IMG/VR virus record: IMGVR_UViG_3300000116_000043
Span: 1 to 44,123 of that record
Strand: one strand, 5' to 3'
DNA from: a virus
DNA: 44,123 nucleotides
Part shown: positions 1-8,783 of the stretch, piece after piece
How positions within the stretch are numbered: the first letter of the stretch is position 1
Layout: each line of letters begins with the position of its first letter
The notes under the pieces: model-generated
The model's input: only the letters and a program-made list of their open reading frames with translations
Told to the model about the DNA's origin: nothing
Databases searched by the model: none
Translations under genes and position numbers: made by a program

Positions 1-156
1 GATAACATCTCCACCACCATCACCGGGTGGTTGAGTTCCGGGATCACCGCTGTCCCCAGATCCGTCATCGACTGGCGGATCTACATCAATTGGGACATCT
101 GGTTCGTCGCATTCAGGTGCGCCGGGTGCCCCACATGGAAGCGTACCATTTGGCAT
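1..156 (-). CDS. Partial Cys/Gly/Pro/Asp-rich virion protein (N-terminus only)
   Basis: The first 52 codons of a leftward gene run off the left edge of the window. The start ATG at 156 follows a strong ribosome-binding site (AAAGGAG, with ATTAGACA between it and the ATG). The visible residues are very rich in Pro, Gly and Asp, with two cysteines (C8 and C16), and contain no hydrophobic core, so this looks like a flexible leader. The composition resembles the N-terminus of the 2687-aa protein at 20074-28137, which also opens with Gly/Pro-rich sequence and spaced cysteines. By position, just after four tail-fibre genes, it is probably another tail or adhesin protein. No family can be assigned from this fragment. 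Confidence 0.7.
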   Translation of the reverse strand, partial: MPNGTLPCGAPGAPECDEPDVPIDVDPPVDDGSGDSGDPGTQPPGDGGGDVI

Positions 157-170
157 TGTCTAATTCTCCT

Positions 171-1781
171 TTAAATCCTACTTGCAGGGCAATTGAGTGA
201 TTCACCAACACCATATGTCAATCCATCGGATCCTACTATGGCACCGTCTACTGGATACTGTCCACCATTGGTTGTAGTATACATTCCATATAAACGCAGA
301 CCCTCCCGGTTAGTTTCCAGTAAACCCTCATCGACAGCATTGTTGCTGTCTGGTAAGTATCTATATGATGGGTTGTGTATAATTCGAACAGGTTTTCCGT
401 TTTCTTTAGTCCAGAAACTGCTTACCGCTTCTACGTTTGTAGCAGCCAGCACAGGGAATACTTCAACATTAAATCCACCAATCCCAATGATGGCACCGTT
501 CGCAGTGAAAACCGAATTGTTCTTGGCTCTAATTGCTTCGATGTCTGCTCCGAGGATTGTGAGCTGATCGCAGTCTACATTTGATCCTCTATCAGACACA
601 ACACCATATCCGCAGTTTGTAATGATTAGGTTTTGTCCAATGAAGTTGGAACTATTTTTAACGAGTAGTGCTGTCCCCCACCCCGAAAATCCTATGTTGT
701 GTACTCGAACTGCATTTTTTCTAATACTGTTATTGCCTTTTAGTTTCAGTGCAGTGGCAGCATGGACAGGATTGATTTCATGGAAAGACTTTGTACATGA
801 TCCACCCGAAAGAATTATATTTTCAATTCCATCAATCGAAGCATTTTCATTCATCACAATGCCGTTCGTCGCCGGAAGTCTGTTTCTCCACTTGAGAACA
901 CTTTTGATTACTTTGACTCTAATTTCATCTTTAATAAGAACGTCTTCGCTGCCAGTTCCAGAAATTGTATCTGTTCCGTAAAATCCAACAGGATTGAAAT
1001 CATCAAATGCCGCTTGTTCGCCAACTGATTCAAATCCCGGACCACCCAAGAGAATGGGATCATTTTGTCCAATTGCAATTGTATTTGTTCCAGTACCGAA
1101 GAGAACCTCTTCGCCGGAAGCAAGAGCGGCCCCCGCGGCGTCTGTGTGACATTTTATTGGGAAGTTTTTGGTTGGGTGTTTTACAGTTACAGTATTCGCA
1201 GCGGTATCGACCGCGTGAACTTCGTAACAACCAAGAGCGTTTATTGATTTATCTGCATCACCACCAGTCATTCCGTAACTGGATTCTTGGATGGTGAAGT
1301 AAGGAACTGCCTTTTGATAAGTTGCGTTTTCAATTAAAAGGTGGTCTCCAACATCAATACCTTCAACATTTTCTGAAGTTGGATCTGTCGGATCAACGAG
1401 AACCATTGTCATGTAATTTTCTACAGAGTTTGCAGTGATCCCGTCAGTTCCATCAGAATAGTTGTATGCCGTTACCTGTCGTAAAGTTCTATAAGTTTCA
1501 CATGCACCCGCGATTCCAATCTTACCAGACTGGTCACTTATTATACAGGTTGAAGAAAAATCAAACCGACCCGGACCAACATCAATTGTTGCTCGACCAT
1601 TTTCAACAAAAACATAATCTTCAAGGAATCTAAACGCTCTGTGTATACTAAAGAATGGGTTTGCAATGCTGCCGTCCCCTTCAGTATCACTGCCAGATGT
1701 TCTACAGTAAATTCTAACTGGTTCCTTGATTGTAAGGATTCCAGTTTCACCTTGTGGTATTTTAATTGCACTCTGTGGCAT
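171..1781 (-). CDS. Tail-fibre/tailspike-like protein, probable right-handed beta-helix
   Basis: A 536-aa protein whose start ATG (1781) lies 2 nt after the stop of the preceding fibre gene, with a GGCGGAA ribosome-binding site. The N-terminal 35 residues contain YCRTSGSDTEGDGSIANPF. This resembles the 'GSDTNDGS...PF' opening of pectate-lyase-fold phage spikes, where a short strand precedes a parallel beta-helix. The middle (about residues 250-450) has short Asn/Gly/Ser-rich strands (for example NNSIRKNAVRVHNIGFSGWG) typical of stacked helical rungs. The end (GLRLYGMYTTTNGGQYPVDG) looks like a trimerisation or tip segment. Its likely role is receptor binding or glycan processing at the distal tail. 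No catalytic residues can be assigned by eye. The fold is inferred from rung-like periodicity and the conserved opening motif. Confidence 0.6.
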   Translation of the reverse strand: MPQSAIKIPQGETGILTIKEPVRIYCRTSGSDTEGDGSIANPFFSIHRAFRFLEDYVFVENGRATIDVGPGRFDFSSTCIISDQSGKIGIAGACETYRTLRQVTAYNYSDGTDGITANSVENYMTMVLVDPTDPTSENVEGIDVGDHLLIENATYQKAVPYFTIQESSYGMTGGDADKSINALGCYEVHAVDTAANTVTVKHPTKNFPIKCHTDAAGAALASGEEVLFGTGTNTIAIGQNDPILLGGPGFESVGEQAAFDDFNPVGFYGTDTISGTGSEDVLIKDEIRVKVIKSVLKWRNRLPATNGIVMNENASIDGIENIILSGGSCTKSFHEINPVHAATALKLKGNNSIRKNAVRVHNIGFSGWGTALLVKNSSNFIGQNLIITNCGYGVVSDRGSNVDCDQLTILGADIEAIRAKNNSVFTANGAIIGIGGFNVEVFPVLAATNVEAVSSFWTKENGKPVRIIHNPSYRYLPDSNNAVDEGLLETNREGLRLYGMYTTTNGGQYPVDGAIVGSDGLTYGVGESLNCPASRI

Positions 1782-1783
1782 GT

Positions 1784-2884
1784 TCAGTTTCCGCCTGTTG
1801 AACCTATGTGAATTTCATCATCAACCGCTAATCTTATGTATCCATCCAAATCATTACTACCAGCACCTGATCCGAAATCTAATGTAAATTTAGGAACAAC
1901 ATTTCCATTTGCACCATTGTGGTCAGTGACATATGCAGTGACAGAATCATCCCTCTTGTCTATAGCATCAAGTCCACGGTTTTCATTTCTTGCAATGAAA
2001 TCTCCAGCTTCGGAGAACTTAACTTCATAGTCGCTTGTTCTCTTCTTGATGAGTCTATGCGTTGACGCTGTGTTGTTTGCTGTTCCGTATGCTATCGGAT
2101 GGACAGGAACAATTTCGAAAAATCTGCCCGCTCTTTGAATTTCACTCTCTTCATCTAGTTTTTCGAAGTTTGTTGGAAGTGAATTCTCTTCAAGTTGAAC
2201 TTGTGTGAGTGCGAAGTCTTCTGTTGCTCCAGCAGGCCAGTTTATTGTATCGTACATGTAACCTGCCGAGGAACCGGACTGTAAGTTGAATCTAAGTGCT
2301 AGGTGGTTGCTGGTTGCACTCTCGCCCAGAACTTTACCTGCAACCGATGGAATTGTAATTCTACCAGAGTACTTGGTCCATGTTGGCGTAACACCAAAGG
2401 TCAATCCCGCAACGTGACTTGCAGTAACACCAGTACCAAAGAACTGGTGAGCAGAAATTTGAACTACTCTAGATGTTTCGCTACTTTTCGCCCAGAATGA
2501 AATCGTTGCACTCTGACCTTCGAATGAATTTACATTTTCTATTCTCTGTTCTAGATACGCCTGAGACTGCTGGTCTGTGGTTAATCCCTCACCAGTAGTT
2601 CCAAGTATGAGTTTCAGATAATTCTCTGGTGAAGGAACTGAATCGGGTTCAGTCCCAAACTCAAAGGATTCTTTGCGTATCTCGACCGCCGCTGATGTTG
2701 TACCAGCAGCAGTAGCACTATAGTAAAACCATCTATCCGAAGTGTAATCGAAAGTGGTTCCACCAGTCGCCGAAAACGATTTGGAATTTCCTCTTTGCCA
2801 AAGAGCAAACTCGCCGTTTATTATTTTATTTCTACCCTCTTGGACACCTACGGGTCCATTGAGTCCGATTGCGCTACTTGCCAT
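1784..2884 (-). CDS. Tail-fibre protein with NGEFALWQRG-type (carbohydrate-binding-like) module
   Basis: A 366-aa protein with a TGGAG ribosome-binding site ahead of ATG 2884. Near residue 20 it has RNKIINGEFALWQRG, followed by SDRWFYY and a jelly-roll-like stretch of about 200 residues containing YLEQRIENV and ATISFWAKS. This pattern is common in phage tail-fibre proteins and resembles family 4/9-type carbohydrate-binding beta-sandwiches. A second segment (from about residue 230, starting FEKLDEESEIQRAGRFFE) also occurs in the 1074-aa fibre protein at 5386-8610, so the two share a receptor-binding module. The C-terminus (LDGYIRLAVDDEIHIGSTGG) is short and Gly-rich. It lies in a run of fibre genes and is probably exposed at the tail periphery. 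The sugar-binding role is inference from the family pattern. Confidence 0.65.
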   Translation of the reverse strand: MASSAIGLNGPVGVQEGRNKIINGEFALWQRGNSKSFSATGGTTFDYTSDRWFYYSATAAGTTSAAVEIRKESFEFGTEPDSVPSPENYLKLILGTTGEGLTTDQQSQAYLEQRIENVNSFEGQSATISFWAKSSETSRVVQISAHQFFGTGVTASHVAGLTFGVTPTWTKYSGRITIPSVAGKVLGESATSNHLALRFNLQSGSSAGYMYDTINWPAGATEDFALTQVQLEENSLPTNFEKLDEESEIQRAGRFFEIVPVHPIAYGTANNTASTHRLIKKRTSDYEVKFSEAGDFIARNENRGLDAIDKRDDSVTAYVTDHNGANGNVVPKFTLDFGSGAGSNDLDGYIRLAVDDEIHIGSTGGN

Positions 2885-2887
2885 TTA

Positions 2888-5377
2888 TCAACTCCAAGTT
2901 GAAATTGCTACTCGTTTCCATGTGTTAGCCGCGACACAGATGTAAAGATGTGTACTATCCCATGCTATTTCACCAACCTTACCCGATGACCCTGCGGCCG
3001 CCGGTGCATCAGAAGTTGAGATGAGTGGGTTAGCAGCGAATCTTGCTTCGCCACTGACATCGAGTGTTTCTGCTGTTGTCCCCTTGAGGATCGAAACACC
3101 CGTGCCCTTCATTGTCAAGGCGGTGAGTCTTGAGATACCCGAGACATCTAGTGTGTCTGCTGTCACGCCACCTGCAAAGTCTGACACTCCAGTGACATCC
3201 AGTGCAGATGCTGTGAGTCCTGCGTTTGCTCTGAGTGGTCCTGTGACATCTGCAACTGATGCTGTGATTCCACCAGCAAAGTCACCGACTCCTGCGAGGT
3301 CCAGTCTGCCGTCTATCGTAACACCAACCGCAAAGTCAACTCTACCGATTACATCCAAGGAACTCGCAGTTACGCCACCAGCGAAGTCTGCGACACCTGT
3401 TACATCGAGAGAACTTGCAGTCACACCACCAGCGAAGTCTGCGACACCTGTTACATCGAGAGATGATGATGTCAGTCCAGCAAGAGTGGATACTCCGGAC
3501 ATTGTAAGATCGACGCCCGACATTTCACCTGTAAAGGTTGACGCTCCGATGACATCAAGTCTTCCGTCTAGTGTCACACCAGAATCAAACTCAGCATATC
3601 CAGTGATGTTTAGTGTTGAACTGGTGATACCACCGGCGACATCAAGTCTTCCTATAATGTCAACACCTTCTGCACCGAATGTAACACCACCAGAGAATCC
3701 AGACTTTCCACTGATATCAATTGCTGTTCCCGTCAGTCCGCCGTTGAACGAGACCGGAGAACTGAAAGTCGTGACTGTTGAGATGTCTAGGTCAACGAGT
3801 GCTGCTTTTTGATATGCAGTTAGTCGAATAATCCAGTGCAGTGCCATATATGGTTGGAGGTTACCGACTGGTTGACCACCACCAACTGTATTGGTACTAC
3901 CTTCTAGTTCTGCGTTCAATCCACCGTTCTGAATTGAAAGTGAATTTGTGAGTGTTCGATCTTGAATTCTTAGGTTACCAACAACCCTTGGATCTTCGAC
4001 CGATGACTTACCGGAAACAGCAGGATCATTTGTTGCTGAGAGTGCATACTCAAAGTTAACATTGTTGCCGTCAGTACCAGCACCACCGCCGTCTGTTGCT
4101 GTAATTGTTTTGTTTCTATTCGCCGATCTCCAGATCGCCGATGACCCACCAATTGCACCACCTTCGCGGCCGTTTGCAATATAGTGATGGTGGTCTTCTG
4201 TTCGCAGACCAGTGGTTGACTGTAGTGGAATTTCTGTTGGCAATCGCACATCACCTTGCAGTGATACATTTGTCTGTGCATTTATGTTCGCTTCTGACAA
4301 TGCGTGCGAGTGTGGGGGTAGGTTACCCAAGAACATCGAAGTCTCTTCGTCGCCACCGACCTGTCCCAATGGGTAAGTTAGCGTGATTGCATTCGTAAGC
4401 GAATCACTCGAACCTAGAATGCTTCTTCCTCTAAGATCAGGAACTTGCAAGTGAGTTACGTTTGACTGCATTACTTGTGGAACTGCAAGTTGGAAAACTC
4501 TAGATCCACCCTGATCGAATATTGCTACTTGATCGTTTACTGAAAACTCATAAACTGCATCGGCTGGATATTGTACAGATTGGTCACCTGCACCCACTCC
4601 CGACTGTGTATATGAATCTACATTGACAGATAACTTTTTATCGCCATCTGAAGCAGAAACAATCGAACCCTCTATCTGAATTGTGCTTCCATCTACATCA
4701 CGGGTTGCGACAACTTTACCACCAACTAAAGTTTCATCTAGAGTTATACTCACCGAGTTGACTGTGGACTCAATTATTAAATCTTGTCTGAATCCATATT
4801 TCTTTCCGACTTTCTGAAAAAGGTCGGGGTACTTGTATCTGTCATAAAACGATCCATCACACAAACCCCAGTTGTTGGGTATTGTTTCTGTCCCGCCAAT
4901 GTATGGAGCGATGACTCCGGCTGGTTGAACTTCATCTAGACTTACTGTTGACTGACCACCGATGACCGTACCAAGATAGTTTGTTACGATTGCGGTATCA
5001 TCGTCGATACGAGTTAGCACTGGTTTAATTACAGCACCACCTGAAGTTGGTGGTTCTGTCGTCAGTTGACCTCTACTCGTCGGTGAAAGGAAGTACACTC
5101 CGTCTGTATCAACGAAACTTAGTGTCGAAAGATCAAGTTCACCCGAGTAGACAAGAACAAACTGACTGTCATCAACTACACTTTCAACGACACCTACAAC
5201 TTCAGCGTTTTCTGGTGTGTCTGCAACAGCAAGAGTAAATCCTTGCTGACTTTCTGGACTAAAAACATACCGAAGAACATTTCCGGAAACAAATCCGTGT
5301 GATCCTTGGGTGATAGTATTACGGATGGACTTACCATCCGCTGCTGCTACCTGAAGTTTGAATGCGCTATAACTCAT
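2888..5377 (-). CDS. Tail-fibre protein with phage tail-collar domain and repetitive C-terminal shaft
   Basis: An 829-aa protein with a GAGGAA ribosome-binding site ahead of ATG 5377. Residues about 20-140 form a module (HGF...VGVVESVVDD...YFLSPTSRGQLTTEPP...TNYLG) that is also present twice in the neighbouring 1074-aa protein. Residues about 150-515 look like a tail-collar domain: it opens with AGVIAPYIGGTETIPNNWGLCDG and closes with LQPYMALHWIIR, the usual ends of that family. From about 530 to 785 there is a shaft of short repeats of the type SSLDVTGVADFAGGVTA (17 aa), some nearly identical at DNA level. The C-terminus (LYICVAANTWKRVAIS) is a small tip often seen on marine phage fibres. 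It is likely a trimeric fibre or short-fibre analogue attached to the baseplate. Confidence 0.75.
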   Translation of the reverse strand: MSYSAFKLQVAAADGKSIRNTITQGSHGFVSGNVLRYVFSPESQQGFTLAVADTPENAEVVGVVESVVDDSQFVLVYSGELDLSTLSFVDTDGVYFLSPTSRGQLTTEPPTSGGAVIKPVLTRIDDDTAIVTNYLGTVIGGQSTVSLDEVQPAGVIAPYIGGTETIPNNWGLCDGSFYDRYKYPDLFQKVGKKYGFRQDLIIESTVNSVSITLDETLVGGKVVATRDVDGSTIQIEGSIVSASDGDKKLSVNVDSYTQSGVGAGDQSVQYPADAVYEFSVNDQVAIFDQGGSRVFQLAVPQVMQSNVTHLQVPDLRGRSILGSSDSLTNAITLTYPLGQVGGDEETSMFLGNLPPHSHALSEANINAQTNVSLQGDVRLPTEIPLQSTTGLRTEDHHHYIANGREGGAIGGSSAIWRSANRNKTITATDGGGAGTDGNNVNFEYALSATNDPAVSGKSSVEDPRVVGNLRIQDRTLTNSLSIQNGGLNAELEGSTNTVGGGQPVGNLQPYMALHWIIRLTAYQKAALVDLDISTVTTFSSPVSFNGGLTGTAIDISGKSGFSGGVTFGAEGVDIIGRLDVAGGITSSTLNITGYAEFDSGVTLDGRLDVIGASTFTGEMSGVDLTMSGVSTLAGLTSSSLDVTGVADFAGGVTASSLDVTGVADFAGGVTASSLDVIGRVDFAVGVTIDGRLDLAGVGDFAGGITASVADVTGPLRANAGLTASALDVTGVSDFAGGVTADTLDVSGISRLTALTMKGTGVSILKGTTAETLDVSGEARFAANPLISTSDAPAAAGSSGKVGEIAWDSTHLYICVAANTWKRVAISTWS
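3375..3462 (-). repeat. 51-bp tandem repeat in the collar-domain fibre gene
   Basis: Two successive units at 51-bp spacing share 38 identical bases (each beginning CCACCAGCGAAG on the plus strand). They encode the repeat SSLDVTGVADFAGGVTA of the fibre shaft. More diverged copies of the same 17-residue unit extend over roughly 3021-3790. Near-identity of two adjacent units points to recent duplication of shaft units. Confidence 0.85.
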
Positions 5378-7935
5378 TTAGTTCCTCAGTCTGTGTATAT
5401 TTCTGCATCTGCTGTGTATTGGAATTGTCCCAAGACAAAGAACCCTACCGAATCGGTAGTCTCTATTTGTCTAATTGCGGTGGTTGATGTCTGGACCGTG
5501 GTCACTGGGACTTTCTTATTTACGAGTTCATTCAGATTACTTGATCTCGACAACGACCCCGATCCACAATTGTATTGACCAACTGTTCCATCTGGGTCAT
5601 ATATTGTGACAGATGGTACAGACCTCATTATTGTTGGGTAAAATTCATTTACATGGAAAGTGTTCTGCACGGAGTTGTCGTGGTGAGAACACTTCGCACC
5701 TGCTGCCGATCCGGGGTTTGTACCTAAATCATATGATGACGAGAAGAATCTGTTTGCTCTTTGTAGTTCGTCACCCTTAGCAGCACGCTGGAAAGTTGGA
5801 ACAGTTCTTCCTTCAACAACCTGAACCTGTGCTATCGAGAGAACACCGTTATAATCAACACTGTCACCGAAGTTGCTATCTTGTGTGAGACCGATTCCAC
5901 TGTATGTGCTTTCTGGGTGGAAGGTCGTGTCGATTGCAAAGTTTAAGAACGCGGAGTCACCAAACGTACCACCGGCAGGCACAGTTCCTAACTTCTTTGT
6001 AAAGACATACTGCTTCCATCCAGTTGAGATGTCCATGAATCCCATGTGGTATGATTTGTTCGTTGATGTTGACTGGAAGTTTTGTGTCATTCTGCATCTT
6101 GTGCGACCAGCCACAGAACCCTTCGCCCATACAGAAACAGTGACAAATTTGTCCATTGCTGATCTGGCATCTTCGATCGGTTGTTCCAGTGCGGTTAAAT
6201 CATTTGCTCCCGTTGTTCCTGTATAATTTCCCTTGAATTGTAGATAGAATTCTGGGAATCCGGGAACAACTTTCTGGGACTCATCAAAGACGCCTCTTGC
6301 GTAGGTTCCATCAATTACAGAATCTCCGTCTGTATTGAAATTCGATCTCCATCTATCAGCACCAAAGGTGATTCCATCTGTTGGTGTAAACGAAGTCTTA
6401 CCTCTTTGCCACAGATCAAAGTTTCCGTTCACAAGAAGATTTCTGGAACCCTGTGATCCGGGAGTGGTTGGAACTAGAACATTTGTGTCGCTGATGTAGA
6501 AACCTAAAACACGAACAAACATGTTTATCTGATTGTTATCTGCACCGGAGGCTGTTGGTTTGGAGAAAGAAACTCCAATGTGACCGTTTGGGTTTTCCCT
6601 ATTGATCGGCACGACTTTTGTAAACGCTATGTCGGCTCCGTCATCTGAGTTGTCCGAATCCAACCAACCACAAAGGTTATCTCTGTTATCAAAATCGAAT
6701 GGATAGTTTGGTGTTGGTTCGCCCGAGAAAACACCACCAATGAATCGGTCTTGGTTTGTGTTTACTGTTACGCTGTATATAACGTGAGTTGCACCGTTTG
6801 GAATCTCCATCGTTGAATTATATCTGTGCGGTGAAGATGATGCTGTCTCGAAACGCTTTTCGCCATAGAAAGTTTCTTGTGTCTCTGTCGTTTGGCCTAA
6901 GTGAATTGCAAACTTCTCATACTCAGTCAAAGAAGAAGAAGTTTTCCATTGGAAATCAAAGTCTGTACCGGGACAAAGATATGTCAAGTCAGATCCATCA
7001 GAATTTCTTCTTCGGATCATCGGGAGACTTTGCTCATTTGGAACAAAAGTCTTACCGATAAGAGAATCTAGTTCACCATCACCGTCATTTTCATTCGGTG
7101 TGATGACTCTACCAACATAGTGCAGAATCAAACCAGACGCAGGTGCCGTTGCAATGAACATTGGCTTCTTGACTTGGTTTAATGTTTCCGGAATGGAAGT
7201 TGTCAAACTCGTTGCTGCTGTTGTTCCTGCTGAATTGCTCGACAGGAAGTATACACTTCCCGGACTAAATCTTTGCTCTCCGTCAGAAAGATCAGCAAAT
7301 CCCTGTGTGGTCACATAGAATTTGTTGGACGGCGAACCAGAAACTACCTCACTGACAAGTCCAATAGTTTCTGCACTGACTGTGTTGTTATTTTCTGCCT
7401 TGACGTAGGAACCGTTTGCATCTTCCGCAGATGTGATTCCTGCTGCATATCTAATCGCATCGCCCACTTTGAAACCGTGGTTTGATTGTAGGATAAGTTT
7501 TCTGTTTCCTTGTGCAACTACTGAGGTTTCGATTGCTTCTGCAATCTCACCGCCGATGTAGTTTGTGACAAGTGCCCGATCACCTTCCAGACCAACGAAC
7601 ATTGGCTTGCGAACAAATCCAACCTGTGCTTCGGATGGAGGTGCGGTTGTTAAGTTACCCGCAGTTCTTCCTGACAAGAAGTAAGCAAATCCATTTCCTA
7701 GTGTGTCACCTTGTGTCGCCATGTCAACGACACCGGAGAAGTTACCTCGGACTTCACCTTGGAACGTGAGGTCAAACGTATTGTCGTCCACGATTTCAGA
7801 GATGATTCCAATTGCTTCTGCTTCTTGTTTAGAAGTTGCCTTGGCAAGAGTAAATCCACCTTCGTGCCACGGTGACAGTGCTTGACCAAAAGTAAATCCG
7901 TGAGATGATTGTGTTACTCTTTTTCTGTTTGCACC
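4957..7935 (-). repeat. Three copies of an HGF...YFLS...TNY-G protein module across two fibre genes
   Basis: A module of about 115-140 residues occurs three times: at about 7555-7935 and 7105-7530 in the 1074-aa protein, and at about 4957-5308 in the 829-aa protein. Shared elements in order are QSSHGF, an Ala/Glu-rich segment with GIISEIVDD or GVVESVVDD, YFLS..(A)G.LTT.PP, a KP(M/V) strand and TNYLG or HYVG. Copies have diverged but keep order and spacing. Confidence 0.8.
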
Positions 7936-8610
7936 ATTGTAGATAGTTGTGAATGAAGTGTCATCAACTTCAATTGCTGGTAGAGAACTGACGCCCTCAC
8001 TCTGATAAGAAAGTCTGACCACATCATAGGTGTGTCCATCTGCTGGATCGGCGAAGGAGAAGTTTAATCTCTCACAAGAGGCACCACTAGAAAAGATCGG
8101 CATGTTTCCTGTATCAGAAACAACCAAACCCCTGTTGTCATTGAATCTAATGTGGTCGGACGACTGCCATGCACCTGTTGATCCGCATATTTGATATGGG
8201 AACCATAACCACTCAGCACTTGCTCCGTCTAGTCTGGTGATGATAAGTCCACCACCACCCTGGCCAGAGATTCCTGCGTCGTTAGTTCCTCCTACCCCAG
8301 TAGAACCAAGAACTAAATTATAGTCATTGATTAAAACATTGTTAGAGTGAACAGTAGTCATCTGTCCAAGAATCGTGACATCCGAACCAAAGGTCACGCC
8401 CTTCTGAACAAATCCGCTGTGTTCAATAGTCAAAGTTCCGTCAGTAGCAACGCCAACAGACGCACCATCGCCTGATGCGCCAACGTATACCTTTAGTCTA
8501 TTGAGTTTATCAATGATGTCATTGTTGGTGATGTTTCTCCACTCTTGGAAGGTATCACCAATTGCAACATCTGGTACGATGTATGTGTTAAATTGTGGTC
8601 CGGTTGACAT
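5386..8610 (-). CDS. Large tail-fibre protein with duplicated module and C-terminal binding domain
   Basis: A 1074-aa protein whose ATG (8610) overlaps the stop of the 57-aa gene upstream (TAATG). The N-terminus (DTFQEWRNITNNDIIDKLN, then VLINDYNLVLGSTG near residues 95-105) is the attachment end seen in fibre proteins of marine T4-like phages. Two copies of an HGF...YFLS...KPMF...VG module lie at about residues 226-352 and 363-503; the single third copy is in the next gene. From about residue 718 there is NLLVNGNFDLWQRG followed by a jelly-roll-like region, and near residue 985 FQRAAKGDELQRANRFF. Both are shared with the 366-aa protein at 1784-2884. Likely role: a distal fibre carrying receptor-binding sites. 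Roles are inferred from module content and context. Confidence 0.7.
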   Translation of the reverse strand: MSTGPQFNTYIVPDVAIGDTFQEWRNITNNDIIDKLNRLKVYVGASGDGASVGVATDGTLTIEHSGFVQKGVTFGSDVTILGQMTTVHSNNVLINDYNLVLGSTGVGGTNDAGISGQGGGGLIITRLDGASAEWLWFPYQICGSTGAWQSSDHIRFNDNRGLVVSDTGNMPIFSSGASCERLNFSFADPADGHTYDVVRLSYQSEGVSSLPAIEVDDTSFTTIYNGANRKRVTQSSHGFTFGQALSPWHEGGFTLAKATSKQEAEAIGIISEIVDDNTFDLTFQGEVRGNFSGVVDMATQGDTLGNGFAYFLSGRTAGNLTTAPPSEAQVGFVRKPMFVGLEGDRALVTNYIGGEIAEAIETSVVAQGNRKLILQSNHGFKVGDAIRYAAGITSAEDANGSYVKAENNNTVSAETIGLVSEVVSGSPSNKFYVTTQGFADLSDGEQRFSPGSVYFLSSNSAGTTAATSLTTSIPETLNQVKKPMFIATAPASGLILHYVGRVITPNENDGDGELDSLIGKTFVPNEQSLPMIRRRNSDGSDLTYLCPGTDFDFQWKTSSSLTEYEKFAIHLGQTTETQETFYGEKRFETASSSPHRYNSTMEIPNGATHVIYSVTVNTNQDRFIGGVFSGEPTPNYPFDFDNRDNLCGWLDSDNSDDGADIAFTKVVPINRENPNGHIGVSFSKPTASGADNNQINMFVRVLGFYISDTNVLVPTTPGSQGSRNLLVNGNFDLWQRGKTSFTPTDGITFGADRWRSNFNTDGDSVIDGTYARGVFDESQKVVPGFPEFYLQFKGNYTGTTGANDLTALEQPIEDARSAMDKFVTVSVWAKGSVAGRTRCRMTQNFQSTSTNKSYHMGFMDISTGWKQYVFTKKLGTVPAGGTFGDSAFLNFAIDTTFHPESTYSGIGLTQDSNFGDSVDYNGVLSIAQVQVVEGRTVPTFQRAAKGDELQRANRFFSSSYDLGTNPGSAAGAKCSHHDNSVQNTFHVNEFYPTIMRSVPSVTIYDPDGTVGQYNCGSGSLSRSSNLNELVNKKVPVTTVQTSTTAIRQIETTDSVGFFVLGQFQYTADAEIYTD

Positions 8611-8783
8611 TAACTCTCAACTCCAAGAATCTTTTTGATATTTTGTACTTCTTCTCTCAGATTATTTATATCAGTTTTTAGTTGTTGATTTTCTTTTGCC
8701 AAGTTTATTTTCTCTTGGTTGACAAGTATCAACGCACCCAACTCATCTCTTTCATAATCAGAATTTTCACATTTTACTCTCAT
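8610..8783 (-). CDS. 57-aa coiled-coil protein
   Basis: A small gene fitted exactly between two large ones. Its ATG (8783) overlaps the upstream stop as ATGA, and its TAA shares a base with the next ATG (TAATG). The 57-residue product begins MRVKCENSDYERDELG. From about residue 18 to 53 it has a run of hydrophobic residues at heptad spacing with charged flanks (LILVNQEKINLAKENQQLK, then INNLREEVQNIKKIL), predicting a short parallel coiled coil. Coupling to both fibre-type neighbours suggests a small structural or trimerisation/chaperone protein, comparable in size to other phage fibre helpers. No family is recognised. It has no strong ribosome-binding site of its own and is probably translated by re-initiation. 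Confidence 0.7.
   Translation of the reverse strand: MRVKCENSDYERDELGALILVNQEKINLAKENQQLKTDINNLREEVQNIKKILGVES
8663..8670 (-). promoter_or_regulatory. Candidate late promoter within the 57-aa gene
   Basis: An exact TATAAATA on the minus strand lies 52 nt upstream of the ATG of the 1074-aa fibre gene (8610), inside the small coiled-coil gene. Transcription from it would give a leader of about 45 nt containing a GGAG. It is a plausible booster promoter for the fibre cluster, but an exact octamer once or twice per strand is expected by chance in a window this size. Confidence 0.35.

Noticed and set aside
3021-3812. 263-aa open frame on the plus strand
   Set aside because: It is antisense to the repetitive fibre shaft; composition (Pro/Ser/Ala/Val-rich repeats) mirrors the other strand and there is no ribosome-binding site.
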